64,000 bases of DNA from Corydoras sp. C115 (taxonomy: Eukaryota; Chordata; Actinopteri; Siluriformes; Callichthyidae), in the NCBI GenBank assembly GCA_019802505.1, contig JAFMOC010000042.1, positions 2,126,001 to 2,190,000 of the forward strand, written 5' to 3'. Within the stretch, counting starts at the first letter, position 1. Each line of letters starts with the position of its first letter. The notes beneath the pieces are model-generated. The model saw only the letters and a program-made list of their open reading frames with translations, was not told the DNA's origin and made no database searches. A program made the translations under genes and the position numbers. Of this stretch, positions 9,925 to 31,679 are shown in pieces.

Positions 9925-9961
<37 letters not shown>
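9925..9961. repeat. (CA)n microsatellite
   Basis: About 18 CA units, preceded by imperfect CACG/CATG units from about 9890. Confidence 0.95.
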
Positions 9962-9963
<2 letters not shown>

Positions 9964-12210
9964 ATACTGCAGACAAACTAAGCAGATCAACCTCGCTGGA
10001 ATGGCATGTTTTATTTATTGTAATGTTTTAGTGGGGGAAGAGTCATTATCATAAAGGCCCCGAGACATTCTGCACAAAAAAGCAAGTCGACTCGCACTCT
10101 TTACACGCTGCCTGAAGAATTTGCAGGTGGAGCAGCAGCTTCAGCTGCGACGTGATCGCAGACTAACTGCAGCGATGTGACAGAAGTTGACAATGTCAAA
10201 GAGCCGTTGTATCTAGCACATAAACTGTCCCTGAAGCAGAAACGTACAGCAGATGTAAAACACTGCAGTCTCTTTTCCACTAGCATTGTTTTTAGTCCTA
10301 TCAACTTGTTTTTAATATGCCATGTAGAACCTGTCAGAGGCCCCAGGCAGCAAATGGTGGATGACAAATGTTACTGTTCAGAAACCCACTGGAGGTTGAC
10401 CATGTTGTACTTATGCTAGGCTCCTTTACACTGTTTTTAGTTCAAAGAAGTCAAGCCTGTGCATTGGCGCAGGTGCAAAGATGCATGAACGTGCAAGTGC
10501 ATTTAATAAAAGGATTTGAAGAAAATGGCAGAATTGGAATATTAATGCTAGCATTGTGCTAAAGGTATGAGCTTATCAGAGGTATTTATTTGTTATTAAA
10601 TAATTGAAAGAAAATAAGACACCATTGTTGATGGTCCTCTGGTTTAAAATCACTCTTGCTGGTTAATGGATAGCATTTATAATGCTGTTTTACAAAAGAG
10701 CTGCATTCTCAGTGCAACTCCTCCTTAAATTGCTTTATAAAAAAATGTTTTTAGTATTTCTGTATGTTGTAAGTGAATGCTTTCTATTCCATCTTTTCTC
10801 TTTTAAAAGAGGCAGTGGCAAGAACCTCCGTTCTGTTGTCAGCTAATTTTATTAGCCACAAAAAAGTAAAAAACTTCCTGCAGGCATGTCTTAAATCTTC
10901 AAACTTTGGCACTTGATAGCATGAAATGGTGTCACTGCCAAGCATCGCAGTAATGCCTTTAATTATGCTGAACTCAAATGACTTTTTTGTGCTTTTTATC
11001 AGGTGAGGGTGACAGGTTTGCCAACAACTTGACAAATGCAAAAATGCTTGCAAAAGCTATGTGTGTAAATAAAGCGGAGCAGAAGAAAGACAACCACAGG
11101 GTGAGAGCTTGACAGCTGGAGTTTTATCCCCTCCTGTGTTAATAGTCTCACCTCTCTGTGCAGAATAAAGCTCTATTTGAGAATTATAGGGCTTGAGTTG
11201 CTGTGAGACTGATTATGCTGCAGCTGATCTGGTATTCATTAGTTGTTATTGCCTGTGACCTCACCTGCTCATTGGACCTGTCATGATTAGGTTTGCTACT
11301 CCATTTCAAACAGCTTTCTGACTCTTTCTTATGGTCATGGTGGCAGACACTTGACAGAATTGTATAAAACTTTAATTTTCATGAACTGCACATATTATTA
11401 TTAACTTAGAAGGTGGATCAAGGCATTTACTAGTCAGTTCCAATTCTAAAGGGCTGTGTACAGAAGAGTTTGGATATTACTATGCCTAAAGATGTGTAAT
11501 TTTATCCTTTGGGTAAATATCTGGCTTTTTGAGCCTATTGGCTGTGCAGAATTCTGACCTTCCATGACTACAACTGGTATTCTTTGGCCTAAAGTGACAA
11601 ATACACTAAAGCTCTTAAAGCTAGGGAAATTAAAATAAGTTTGGTTGTTTTTATTTTGTGAGATAATTAATCTCTTTTACTGTTTTCCAAACAATAAAAA
11701 AATAAATAATATCAGAAAGATTTGTGCAAAACAGGACATGACAGATGAAATCCCATGTTTTTTTAGAGGGCTGATGCCTTTGTAAAGCAGAACATGATGT
11801 AAAAAGGTGTCTCATAAGTAAGGCCATAAACAGCCATAAAATGCCATAAAAAATGAAAATGGTTTAAAATCTTTTTGGTTTAATCCAATTTCACACACTA
11901 GCTTTGGAGGAAGAGGAAAAGTTTTTAATATGGAAGGCAGGTGTGTAACATTATAATGGTAAAGAATTCCATCATAAAACCAGCAGTATGAAAATAGGTG
12001 TACCTATCTTAAAAGAGAGGGAGAGAGAGAACTTATGTGAAACCAGAAAAATAACCATATGGCCATTCAGTCATGATCTTCTGATCGACTTTCACCAAAA
12101 CAAGAATCAACAATTCTGCCTTCAAAGAGTTTACAAATGCCTTCACATGGACCCCACAGAGAGCAATCCAAAAGGCATAAATAATAATAATATAATATAT
12201 AAATTTAAAT
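9962..12210. other. Unique DNA with two GC-richer islands, possible conserved non-coding elements
   Basis: No exon recognised. 10080-10420 and 11080-11340 are richer in GC and free of repeats. They contain motif-dense text such as GCAGCAGCTTCAGCTGCGAC and GATTATGCTGCAGCTGATC (E-box CAGCTG). This is typical of regulatory islands but unproven. Confidence 0.3.
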
Positions 12211-12223
12211 AATATTTTGTAGA

Positions 12224-12563
12224 GCTGCACGGTGGCTTAGTGGTTAGCATGTTCCCCTCTCAGCACTAGGGATTCCCGGTTCGAATCCCCATCTGGGTGG
12301 AGTTTCCATGTTCTCCCCGTGTCCGTGTGGGTTTCCTCCGGGTTCTCCGGTTTCCTCCCACAGTCCAAAAACATGGATCAAGTCAATTGAGTTCTCCAAA
12401 TTGCCCCATATAGAGTGTGTTTGTGTGAGTGAGTGTATGCCCAGCGATAGATTGGCACCTTGTCCTGGGTGTATCTGCCCAGCGCCCGAGACGTTCTCCC
12501 CTGGATGGGCATGGGGAACCCCACCGCGATCCTAATAGAGAATAAAGCGGGAGATAATGAATG
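12224..12563 (+). mobile_element. Full-length tRNA-derived SINE (reference copy)
   Basis: Complete copy of about 340 bases. The head has an A-box-like TGGCTTAGTGGTTAGC and a B-box GGTTCGAATCC, the internal RNA polymerase III promoter of tRNA genes. The body runs through GGTTTCCTCCGGGTTCTCC, CAGTCCAAAAACATGG and a GTGTGT tract to CCCAGCGATAGATTGG. The tail is AAAGCGGGAGATAATGAATG. A perfect 13-bp target duplication AATATTTTGTAGA lies at 12211-12223 and 12564-12576. Non-autonomous; it needs a LINE reverse transcriptase. Confidence 0.95.
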
Positions 12564-12576
12564 AATATTTTGTAGA

Positions 12577-13860
12577 TACAGAATGTGTGATTTCTTACTT
12601 GACAACTGAAAATATTTAGGAGACATCACATTAATCTTGTCTTCCAGACATCCAAAAGATGTATACACACACACACACACTCACACACCATTGTGACTGT
12701 GTCGTCAGCGCAGGGTGATGCCTCTCTCCTAGCTGTGCTTGAATGCTTCAGCTCACTTTGGAAGTGATGTTTGTGTGGCTGACACATATGATCCTTTAAT
12801 CTTAGGTTCAGCTTGTTGAGCATCAAATTGAAATATCCTGAACAGATGTAAAAACACATGTGAGCCTCGGCGCACAAGCTGCGCCGAGCTTTGTTTCATC
12901 TGCTGATGATTGGGAGCCTTAAGGAGATCTTTTTAAAATTTCATCACTATTCAAAAGGATAATTAATACGTACCCCCAGGCTTTGATTATGCTCCACACA
13001 GTGTGTTCGGCTGGTGTGGAGATAATGAGACGCTCATCAGGCACTGCCAGTGCTCCCCAACAAACAAGCGCACGTTTTGCATAAGATACTTAAGATTCTG
13101 ATGAGGTAGCATTGTGAGGTGCATGCAGTCCCACTCTAATTTGGATCACAATAAAGCATAATAAGTCTGCTGATGTGCTACATGTGCTGGGGTACTACCT
13201 ATACAGGAAGACACCTGTCTGACAGCAATACCAGTTTTCTTTCTTGTAGTATGTGACCTTGCTACTGTCTACTTTGTATTTTATTTATGTAGCAATGGGG
13301 AAGGGTCTGGTGGGTTATGGGGTGATAAGTCGAGGCCATGGTTGTAAAATGGAAGTTTCAGAATGACAGGCATTGAGGTGATCCTAATAAGCAATGTCAA
13401 TAGAAATGCTGTGCTGCAGACAGATTCTCTTACCAGTGGTTTTCCCAGAGAAAACATCTCACCCCTGACCCTGGTGTTCCCTAAACAGCTGAGTTAAGGG
13501 CAATTACTGTGCCATTCTATGTGACAGCTGCTGCAGTCTGACTTGAGCTTGGTGTTACAAAGTGAGCTGCCGCAGTCTTGTAGAAGATCTGAGAAGGATG
13601 ACAGGGCTACTTGGACTTCTCTCTGGGGAGTGCCATAAAGCATGTGCTGAAGGTAATGACACTTGCCCACGTCAATTTTGGACAAAGATAAAAAATAAGA
13701 TAAGCAGAAGGCTGACTAGTTTTGGAACATGCCTACCGATTCCCATGTTGCCTTACTTAATAACACAATAGGGAACATTCAGCAGGAAAGCAGTTGGAGA
13801 GGATTTCACATATGTGAAAGGGTTTAGGCTTGTAAATAGTATTACTATCAAGGACGTGTT
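12577..13860. other. Intergenic; candidate regulatory island
   Basis: Short CA tract at 12664-12681. 12700-13090 is repeat-free and moderately GC-rich (CGGCTGGTGTGGAGATAATG; GCACTGCCAGTGCTCCCC). No splice-bounded open frame found. Confidence 0.3.
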
Positions 13861-13865
13861 ACATA

Positions 13866-14120
13866 TTTATTCATTTATTCATTATCTTCTGCTTAATCAT
13901 CTACTAGGGTAACGGGGGATTTTCCCCATGCCAATCCAGACGCCAGTCTATCGCTGGGCGCACTCACACACACACACAAACACACACTATATGGGGCAAT
14001 TTAGAGCATTCAGTTTACCTTGAATCCATGTTTGTGGACTGTGGGAGGAAACTGGAGAACCTGGAAGAATCCCACATGGACATGGGGAGAACGTGGATTC
14101 GAATCTGGATCCCCAGCGCT
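13866..14120 (-). mobile_element. SINE, minus strand, head disrupted
   Basis: Tail and body as in other copies (TTCATTATCTTCTGCTTAATC; CTATCGCTGGGCG; CA tract; CATGTTTGTGGACTGTGGG). A near-intact B-box region is followed by CAGCGCTGAGAGGC, and the rest of the head is missing. The junction falls in a hairpin GAGAGGCA-ATTA-TGCCTCTC (14121-14140). Confidence 0.85.
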
Positions 14121-14284
14121 GAGAGGCAATTATGCCTCTCTTATTTATTATGCCTATTCTTTTGCCAATGTAAAAACTCTCCACCTTGTATGTCTCACCC
14201 CAACTTATAAACTGCCACACTCTAACCATCAGGAGGCATGTTAATTATTGACAATTGTCCTTGGATCTGCCTTCCGTCCCTGTG

Positions 14285-14595
14285 GGCTTACTTCAGGGGC
14301 GCCGTTGTGCTGGACTGAGACGAGACCCGAAACTGAAGTAAAGAGAAGTATAACTTGCAATAAACCAATTAGCGTGTCACTTGCATAAAGTTTAAAAACT
14401 TAAAAACTTTGAAAACTTCAACTTTAAATATCTTGAAATATTTCTGCTTTCCATAAAAATCATACAAAAAAATCATACACATCGCTGGGCCTTTAATAAC
14501 AATAATAATAAATCAATGTAAAATAATCATGAAAGGTATAATTGTATTATGGGCCGGATATGGCAAGCGGGCCTTTAGTTTGACACCTATGGTCT
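14285..14595. repeat. Possible hAT-type DNA transposon relic
   Basis: The right end has GGGCCGGATATGG, GCGGGCCTTTAG, TTTGACACCTATGG, like the 'GGCCCGCGGGCC ... TTTGACACC' ends of hAT elements; the left part begins CAGGGGCGCC. The inverted ends do not match well, so family and limits are tentative. Confidence 0.3.
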
Positions 14596-15279
14596 ACAAA
14601 TTTCTGATATTTGCTCTCAGGGTATAGCCACCTATGTGTGCAATCCTCTTGTCGTGCTTGGTTGCATCTCCTCCCAACCCTACCCCAGCATAGGTCATTC
14701 GTCTTCGCCTCGACCACAGTTGTAAAACGATTCCCAATAGTAATAGTACTAAAACAATAGTATTAGTATTAAAACCAATAGTATTAAAACCAACAGATGA
14801 CGCAAATGAAATGATTACCTTGTTAGAGTGAAACCAGTTAAAGAGTGAAATGCATTGTGGCAGAAACTAAACACACACTAGACCATAGTGTGATTATCCC
14901 CCAAAATGGCATAGCTTTTGCTTTGTTCTTAGTGTTTAGTACCTAAATATGTTTATTTATATACTTATTTTCACTTCACTATTGTGTGTATGTTTTTCAC
15001 TGCTTGGATGGGTTAAATATGAAGGAAAAAAATCTTCCGTGTGTAAGCACAGTAAGAGAAAAAGATCTCAATTGTAATCAGTCACTGAGTGTAAGGGGAC
15101 ATCTCTTACAACATGTGCAAGAAATATCACGATGCTCATTGCTATCTTACGTTCCATCAACATTCTATTTTTAGGCCTTCCGTCTGCGCCGTTTGAATAG
15201 CAACGGTGCTAAGAATATATTTACAAAGATGGACATAGTGGTTTTGAAATGAGGTGTGTTCTGGTAAATCTTTCCAACA
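14596..15279. other. Intergenic, nothing recognised
   Basis: Contains a few repeated AATAGTATTAA units at 14735-14795. No gene or clear transposon. Confidence 0.4.
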
Positions 15280-15470
15280 GAAAAAGACACCATTGACTAA
15301 AAGCAACATGTTGAGATGTCAACAGACATTCATTGGCTCTTAAAGGGAACAACAAGTGATTGGTTTATTGCACGTTACCTGCAAAACACACCCAGGAATC
15401 TTTAAAAGAATTAGTACACTGACATGCCCTGTATCAAGCTAAAATTTTATCTGTTATCACCGTAAGTGTT
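15280..15470. repeat. Dispersed repeat, partner of 58945-59135
   Basis: Shares CTTAAAGGGAAC/TGGCAAGTGA-like text and GACATGCCCTGTATCAAG with the second locus (TTTTAAAGGGAATGGCAAG; GACACGCCCTAAATCAAG). Non-coding. A short non-autonomous element is likely; class unknown. Confidence 0.45.
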
Positions 15471-15550
15471 TTTATAAAAATCATATAGTGTACTCAAAAA
15501 TGTTAATTATATTTAAAAGCTTAGATATTCAAAATTATTATGTATTGCAG

Positions 15551-15840
15551 TGGCACAGTGACTTAGTTAGTATGTCCACCTTTTGGCGCTGGGGATCCAG
15601 GTTCGAATCCCAATCTGGGTGGAGTTTTCATATTTTCCCTGTGTATTCGTGGGTTTCCGCTTGGTTCTCCGGTTTCCCACAGTCCAAAAACATGGATTCA
15701 AGGTAAATTGAATGCTCTAAATGGCCCAAAATAGTGTGTGTTTGTGTGTGTTTCAGCGCCCAAAACGTTCTCCCCTGAATGGGCATAGGACCCCCCTCCT
15801 TCCTGTGCCTCTAGTGGAGTATTAAGCGAAAGCTAATGAA
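15551..15840 (+). mobile_element. Near full-length SINE
   Basis: Head GTGGCACAGTGACTTAG with B-box GGTTCGAATCCC, body GTTCTCCGGTTTCCCACAG, short GT tract, and tail AAGCGAAAGCTAATGAATC. No clear target duplication. Confidence 0.85.
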
Positions 15841-17878
<2,038 letters not shown>

Positions 17879-17886
17879 AAGAAGCT

Positions 17887-18272
17887 GGGTGGCACAGTGT
17901 CTTATCATGTCTGCCTCTCAGTGCCGGTAATTCAGGGTCGAATCCCAAACTGGGTGAAGTTATATTGTTCTCCCCGTGTCTAATTGGGTTTCCTCCAGGT
18001 TCTCTGGTTTCCTGCCACAGTCGAAAAACATGGATCCAAGGTGTATTTGATGCTCTAAATTGCCCCTATATATACTGTGTGTGTGTGTGTGTGTGTATGT
18101 GTGTGTGTGTTTGTGTGTCCATGTATAAGTATGTGTCCAGCAATTGATGCCCTGTCCTGGGTGTACATGCCCAACACCCGAAACATTCTCCCCTCGATGG
18201 ACATGGGGAAATGCCCTGTGCAACCATAGGGGAATTAAGGGGAATATAATGAATCAATAAATTAATGAATGT
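17887..18272 (+). mobile_element. Full-length SINE with expanded GT tract
   Basis: Head GGGTGGCACAGTGTC with B-box-like GGGTCGAATCCC, body as in other copies, a GT tract of about 40 bases (18077-18118), and tail ATATAATGAATCAATAAATT. Target duplication AAGAAGCT at 17879-17886 and 18273-18280. Confidence 0.9.
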
Positions 18273-18382
18273 AAGAAGCTAATTAGGCATATTTTTCTAC
18301 TTTTAAGTCATTGAAGTGAATATTCTCCATTTGTCCTTTTAAAAATGTATTTACAACAGAGTTAAAAGTAATATATGATATT

Positions 18383-18668
18383 CATTCATTCATTCATTGT
18401 CTTCCACTTTTATCCTCTATTAGGGTCGCAGTGGGGTTCCCCATGCCCATCTAGGGGAAAACGCCTCGGCACTGGGCAGATACACCCAGGACAGGGTGCC
18501 AATCTATCGCTGGGCACACAGGAGGACTGTGGGAAGAAACCGGAGAACCAGGAGGAAATCCACACGGACACGGGGAGAACATGGAAACTCCACCCAGATG
18601 GGGATTCGAACCGGGAATCCCTAGTGCTGAGAGGCGAACGTACTAACCACTAAGCCACCGTGCCGCCT
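18383..18668 (-). mobile_element. SINE with deletion of the CA tract
   Basis: Complete at both ends (CATTCATTGTCTTCCAC tail; CTAAGCCACCGTGCCGCC head). The middle jumps from CTGGGCACACA to GGAGGACTGTGGGAAG, so the CA tract and neighbour are missing. Target duplication ATATATGATATT at 18371-18382 and 18669-18680. Confidence 0.92.
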
Positions 18669-19063
18669 ATATATGATATTACTTATTACTATATATTTAT
18701 ATAGCAATAAAACATGTTAATTTATGAAAACAAATACTGTTACAACCCAATAACAGTTTATATTGGTCATAACATAAATAGTGGCAAGTCAAATCCTAAT
18801 GTGTCTCACTACCGCTGTGGTAGTGAGGAGAAACAAAGCAAAACAAAGAGAATTCACCAAAACAGAACCTGCTAAACCAAAAAGAGAGCGCACACACCAT
18901 AAATATAATGTAAACACACAATACTATTATTCATTCCCAAGCTCTTTTACAGGTAGAGATGAGTAGACACACTGTATAAATAAATATAAATAAACTGTAG
19001 TACACTGTATAAATCAAAAACATAATAATTCAAATATTAGTTTTTTAGCATATGCTTTTGAAT

Positions 19064-19090
19064 AAACAGTGCATTTTTTTTGCACTGTTT
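19064..19090. repeat. Small perfect hairpin
   Basis: AAACAGTGCA, seven T, TGCACTGTTT: 10-bp perfect arms. AAACAGTGCATTTTT is repeated directly a few bases later. Confidence 0.8.
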
Positions 19091-21009
19091 TTATTAAACA
19101 GTGCATTTTTACTATGCACAAATGTATTCTTTTTAAAATGCAGATTTTATTTTTAAGGTTCAGATTTTACAAAGATCAAAGTTAAGCATATACTCTGTAT
19201 GTATGTACATTTGTGTTGTTATTCCTAATGTATCAAAGTGTTTTTTGTCTGCATCTGACATTAGTTACTGGTCATTTTAATACTGATATTTACAGTATTA
19301 AATATATATACTTCTTAGGCAGCAAGTAAGCATTTAGTTTTCAAAGTTGACCTTTTCGAAGCAGTAAAAATAGGCTAGTGTAGGTTTTCAGCAAGTTTGT
19401 AAAGGGGCAATTTGTGATGGCTAGGTCAGTAGCTCAGAGCATCTCCTCAAATCTGTAGTTTCTTTGGGGTGGTAATTAGTGGCTGAGCTCAAATTGCTGA
19501 AGAAGTTAATGCTGGTTACAAAGATTTGTTGCTTATGAGGAGGCATACTGAAACGCTAGCTACTAGGAAGCTTTAAAATGAAATTTTATTCTATGCATGA
19601 CTAATTACTTCTGAACAACAAATATAATACAAGTCTGTTTGCGGGGTGTTCAGAGTCAAATGTTGCATTTGTGCTACAATTATCAGAACATATTTGGCAC
19701 AGAAAAATCGCAAGAATCCAAGAAGGATATCATAACAATCATCCTCAACACACGATAAAGTTGGTATAAAACACATTTGATTGGACACTATCAAATCTTT
19801 TGACCACAGCTGTATATCTTACCAGCAAATAAAAAATATACAAATGCTTTTAACGACATTATCAGATTAATTATATAAAATGCTGAAATTTTCACTCTAA
19901 ATGTTATGTGGATTTTTATTTGTGTTTAGGGGAGTTATTATTATCCCATTCTTATTTTCATAAACAATTTTCCTGAAATATTTAAAGTGTTTTAGTTTGG
20001 GCTAGTTTGATACTTATGCTTGTTCAGGATTGGGCATTTGATTTTAGACCCCTTTTTTGTTTTTTCAGCTTGAGTGACAAAGGGGTGTGCTGGGGCTCTG
20101 AGCTGTGCATGGGTTCAGCAATAATCCCTTCCACGCTCTCTGCAGTCAATGGGTGTCAATCAGGTATTGGCTTGTGCTAGCATTGGCAACAAGTTCTGCA
20201 TCCTTAGAAAACAATTATGATTGGGTTGTTGTGAAATTGATTCCCAGGTTGACGACTCTGATGCACACACTCTTCTCAGGCTGGTGGGATCCTGCCATGG
20301 GAAGCAATTACTGCTGAATGCCAGCTGACAGCCTCATCAGGCCTGACTTGATCCTCAGGCACTCTCTAGGCAAATTGTATCCTCATACTCATCTCAAACC
20401 TCCTACCAACTGTTGGCTTCTATTAGAAAAATAGATGGTTCCCTTTGTTCCCACAGCATGTGGAAGAAAAGGATGGACATGTCGTTTTAACAGTAAGGAA
20501 CATCTTTAATTTTAATGGCCAAGACTATATGGTGCAGGAGTTGCAGTAGGTCAAATCTAAGGCTACAGAGCTCCTGCCCTTAGACTCAGACAAGCACTAT
20601 AAATCTGACAGGTGTCCTGTGGCTTAGCAGCGAGGGTAGAATCCACTTCCTAAATCCTTTTGTACATTTTGCTGTCTTTGTTTGCATTTTGTCTCTAAGC
20701 TGACTTGTGCACTTGCTTGACAATGGTTGCGAAATATTTGAAAATGAACAAAAATGAACAAATTTACATCCCAGATTTACAACATTTAATGACTGATAAA
20801 ATGTAATAACCTTCATATATAAATACAAAAAAAATGAAGTGTTATTATATTTTTCATTAAATCTACTTGAGGTCTAATGTTCAGCTGTCTTAAATGTTTT
20901 ACACAGTAGGCATAATACAATTATTCAGTTTAGAAATTGGGGAATTGAATAGAAAGTGTTCTTTTTGAGTATGTAAGGCAGTTTCTCGGTTTCATTGTTC
21001 TAAACAGAA

Positions 21010-21095
21010 TTACGTCACACTGTGATGGACTGGTGCCCCATCCAGAGTGATAAGACATCGAGCTTAAAATAAATGTTTGGAAAGATGAATAAATC
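21010..21095 (+). repeat. Tail fragment of an older SINE/LINE-related repeat
   Basis: GTGATGGACTGGTGCCCCAT then CCAGAGTG and AAAGATGAATAAATC resemble the 3' part of a different, common fish SINE. Strongly decayed. Confidence 0.45.
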
Positions 21096-22257
21096 ATTTC
21101 TCACATTACCCAAAAATTATCTATGAAATCTGTGTGGCAAAAAATAAAAATAATTCAGTAATTCCTTGACCTAAAATTTTGATATTACAAATTGAATTTC
21201 ATTATAAATAGTAAATGTTATGAATACCTCTATTTATTATTGCTATAATCAATACTGTTGTATGTCCATTGTGTCCGTGAGGATTCTCCCTCCTCTGTAC
21301 TATCATATTTTTTATTTATAGGACCAAAATAAATCAATTCACAAAATAGATATAAAATCAACACAGCAGGAACAATGTGCCTGACTTGCATGGCAGGTGA
21401 AGGCAGAAGACGATACGAATTCTCATCTGTCAGATTTTGTTTTAATTTAATAAACACATCAAGGCATAGCTCAGTGAACCCTTAATCACTTTTAATCCAT
21501 GCGTGGATGCATGCCACTGGCCCCTGTCAGTTCATTATGGTATTCTTAGCTCAAGAGAATACATAAATGAAAATATATACCACGTCAACTAATTATCATG
21601 CAAATAAAGCAGTACCAAAGCACTGTTCAGATTTCTAAAGCTTCAGCTCAAATCCCTAGTGAGCTCAAAGCTGTCCGTGGTGCAATTACAGACACAGAAA
21701 GAAAGAGAAGGAACCAGGAACACATAAAGAGCCAGAAACTGCTGTCACTTATTCATTGTCAAATTAATTCAGTTTTTCCCCCTTTTGCCATCCCACCACC
21801 CTTGTGCACCGTGTCACCTGCTTCTTGCAAACGACATTGATAATAGGTTGAGGGGAAAAAAGCAAACACACAAAACAGCAACAGAATATAGTATAACCGT
21901 TTCATCATTACCTGATCTGTTGCTCAATTATATGCAGCCCCAAATTCATGCCAGGCACTGCTCAGATTCAACTACAGATAAAAAAGGTTGGTGAGCATTC
22001 AAACCTTTTTGCCAAACTTTTATGGAAAATGTAGCATTTTAAAATGAATTAACAATACTTTTTCATATACCTAAATAAAGTTGATCAACAGAGAGAAACA
22101 TATACAGGTTTTTAACATGAAAATAAACCAATTACTGTGTTACTAAAAACATTTTTAATAAGTATTTCTTGAAAGCATACAGTATTTTTTAGTAAATAAA
22201 GAACATATCATTATTGATTGAAATACATGACAATATTAACAATAAACTATATTGACA

Positions 22258-22348
22258 AGTGTCCAGTGATAGATTGGCGACCTGCCCAGTGCCTGAACTA
22301 TTTTCAGGCATGGGGAACCCCCCTAGCGACCCTAGTAGAGGATAAAGG
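22258..22348 (+). mobile_element. SINE 3' fragment with internal deletions
   Basis: AGTGATAGATTGGCGACCTG, GCCCAGTGCCTGAAC, GGCATGGGGAACCCCC and CGACCCTAGTAGAGGATAAAG. Lacks head and tail. Confidence 0.75.

Positions 22349-29356
<7,008 letters not shown>

Positions 29357-29429
<73 letters not shown>
29357..29429. repeat. Compound (TC)n(AC)n microsatellite
   Basis: About 13 TC units passing directly into about 24 AC units. Confidence 0.97.
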
Positions 29430-29433
<4 letters not shown>

Positions 29434-31679
29434 GGGTTCAGAAACTGCCAAGCACTGCATACAACACAAACACATACTGTATGTTACATTCAATAGAAAA
29501 ATTATGTGCAGTTGATAAAATAAAGCCTGTTTCTGAGCAGGCATATTTAAACAACCATCAAGGATCCCTTTGTTGCTCTGAAAGCACTCACCCCTAGGCA
29601 AGTCCTGGTTTCAACATTCTAAAGTTAAACTCATTTATTTACAAAGTAATTTGTCGGTTAGTGTTAATTTCCTAAATGCGACATAAAAGGGGTGCCGTGC
29701 AGACAGGGGGGAGAGAAAATTTTGTGGAGAAAATCATAAAAACAGCAGAGAATCAGGCAAATTGTTTCCATGTGTGCCCTGTTGCTGAGCCCAGCACTGC
29801 ATAGTTGTTACTGACCCTCTGAGCAGTGACCAGCTCTGTTTGAAAGCCACAGTTCTTTAATGAAGGCCTAATTTTTATTGCCAGTCCATTGACTTCAAAG
29901 CAGTTCAGGTTGCCAAACATAATTCCACTGGAGGTATTTTCAGGTGCACTGCAAATAGTTCTTAAATAATTTCCCCATTAGTTGAGTTCTCCTTGAGTGC
30001 TGCACATTTCGGGGTGAATGTTTTGATTGTTTCGTCTACGGGCCTCTTTCTCTTCTTGCTGTTGATGCCTAAGTGAGTCAAATGCCATTTAGTCACTCTG
30101 TGACTTTTAGCCTGCACATTGAAGCAGGCTGCAGAGTCTCTCTTGTCACTCATGCGCTGAGTGGCTATAGCGAGAAGTCAACATTAGAGGATTAGAGAAT
30201 TAAAATAAATCCAATTCAAGAAGGCTAATGGCCACTGCTTTATTTCACATGACCAGGCTGCACTTTAAATGGCATCTCGTTTAAAGAAAATAAAATGATA
30301 TCCAAAGGGGAGTGTTGTCTAATTCAAGGGGCACAATTGAGCAGATCCTTGACTATGTGAATATAATGACTAATCATAACAGAATAACACTCCACATATG
30401 TGACCTCAGCTAATCATGCAATTTTTAGATTCTTTTTATGAATACTGGTTATTAAACTATTCAGCATTGATGACAAGGATGGGTGGGTCTGTTTGATTTA
30501 ATGCCCTATTTTATTTGTTTAAATAACCTAAACACTGTACATGTACTGAGCAGAGTAAAGTAATACATTTCATAAAAGCTACTTGGCAAAAAAAAATCAT
30601 TGTGTATTTTTAAACCGTGCTTATTATGAACAATCAAATGTCAGAAACTCCATTTCATTTGGTTTATTTTATCATCTCATAAAAGTTTACAGAACAAACA
30701 GCTTTAAAATATTAACATTTTTACTGCGTGCGGTAAGGATATTAAAAATACATAGTTCATCTTTCTCATCAATTCGAGATTTTAATGGATTTTGAAAAGC
30801 TCCCAGATCCAGGCAATCAAAGTCTTAATTTAACACAAACTAACAATAAAAGGAATAATGCCATCAAAGCACATGTGTTTCACATTCCACCACATTCTGA
30901 ATGAATTACTGAAATCTTGTGCTTCCATGACTTGACTTAGCAAGCCATTAAATGTGTTTTGCCTTTGTCCAATGCGTTATAGAGAACTTCATAAAAAAAC
31001 TATGAACCTTTTGATAGGTAATAACATAGGGGTAGTAAAACTCATATAAGATGGAGATTTCTGGTGTGAACTCAGCCACAAATATAAATTTTAGCAATAT
31101 ACCAGTTTAAGTGCCTATTACTGAGTAGCTTTTTTCCCCTTCTCCTCGTTTTGCTTAAATTATTATTATTGTTCTTTAATTACATTTCCTTCCCCACAGC
31201 AGACTACAGGCTTTATATGGAATGCCTGATTTATTATAACCAGCTCTGTCTTTGGCAAAATGTCTACTGGTGTCATTAAACACATAACACATTTTGTGTG
31301 AAAACAGGTTATAAATCACCAATGCTACCCGTGGTGCTAGATTAAACATGTAATTGCTATGTTGGAAACAGGTTTTAGAAGCTATCAAATTGCTAAAAAT
31401 TACAATTGTCAGACCTTTGTTTTATGATATTTCTGATAGTTTTCAGTTACCTTTATATACAATGTAACAAGAAAGAACCTCCTAGTCAGAAGCTATGTCT
31501 TATTATATTGTCAATACATGCTGGCCTTTTCTGCAAAAGTAATGACCTACACCAGAACATTTCAAACCTGTTTAACTAGAGATAACTCACAATATCCCAT
31601 CCTTAAATGGCAGGGTCATAAAAAAGTAGAAGATCTCTCACAAGTGTCGGTCTTATTACCTGCAGGTGGATGTTTCTCT
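29430..31679. other. Unique DNA; candidate regulatory island 29740-30300
   Basis: 29740-30300 is repeat-free and GC-richer (GTTGCTGAGCCCAGCACTGC; TTGAAGCAGGCTGCAGAG). The open frames are short and lack splice context. The remainder is AT-rich unique DNA. Confidence 0.35.

Larger units (their letters stand above)
18681..22257. other. Repeat-poor intergenic region
   Basis: Mostly unique. 20060-20600 is a GC-richer repeat-free island (GGTTCAGCAATAATCCC; GGTGGGATCCTGCCATGG), a candidate conserved non-coding element. No exon with matching splice sites found. Confidence 0.35.

Noticed and set aside
10101..10419. Overlapping 80-90 codon frames on both strands
   Set aside because: No splice pattern, signal or known domain; better explained as GC-richer non-coding DNA.
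12224..12300. tRNA gene suggested by A-box and B-box
   Set aside because: The sequence is a SINE head: no cloverleaf with a proper acceptor stem and anticodon arm, and many copies joined to the same body.
12308..12535. Recurrent peptide with SPCPCGFPPGSPVSSHSP found in several places
   Set aside because: It is a frame of the SINE body and recurs wherever full-length copies lie; not a protein family.
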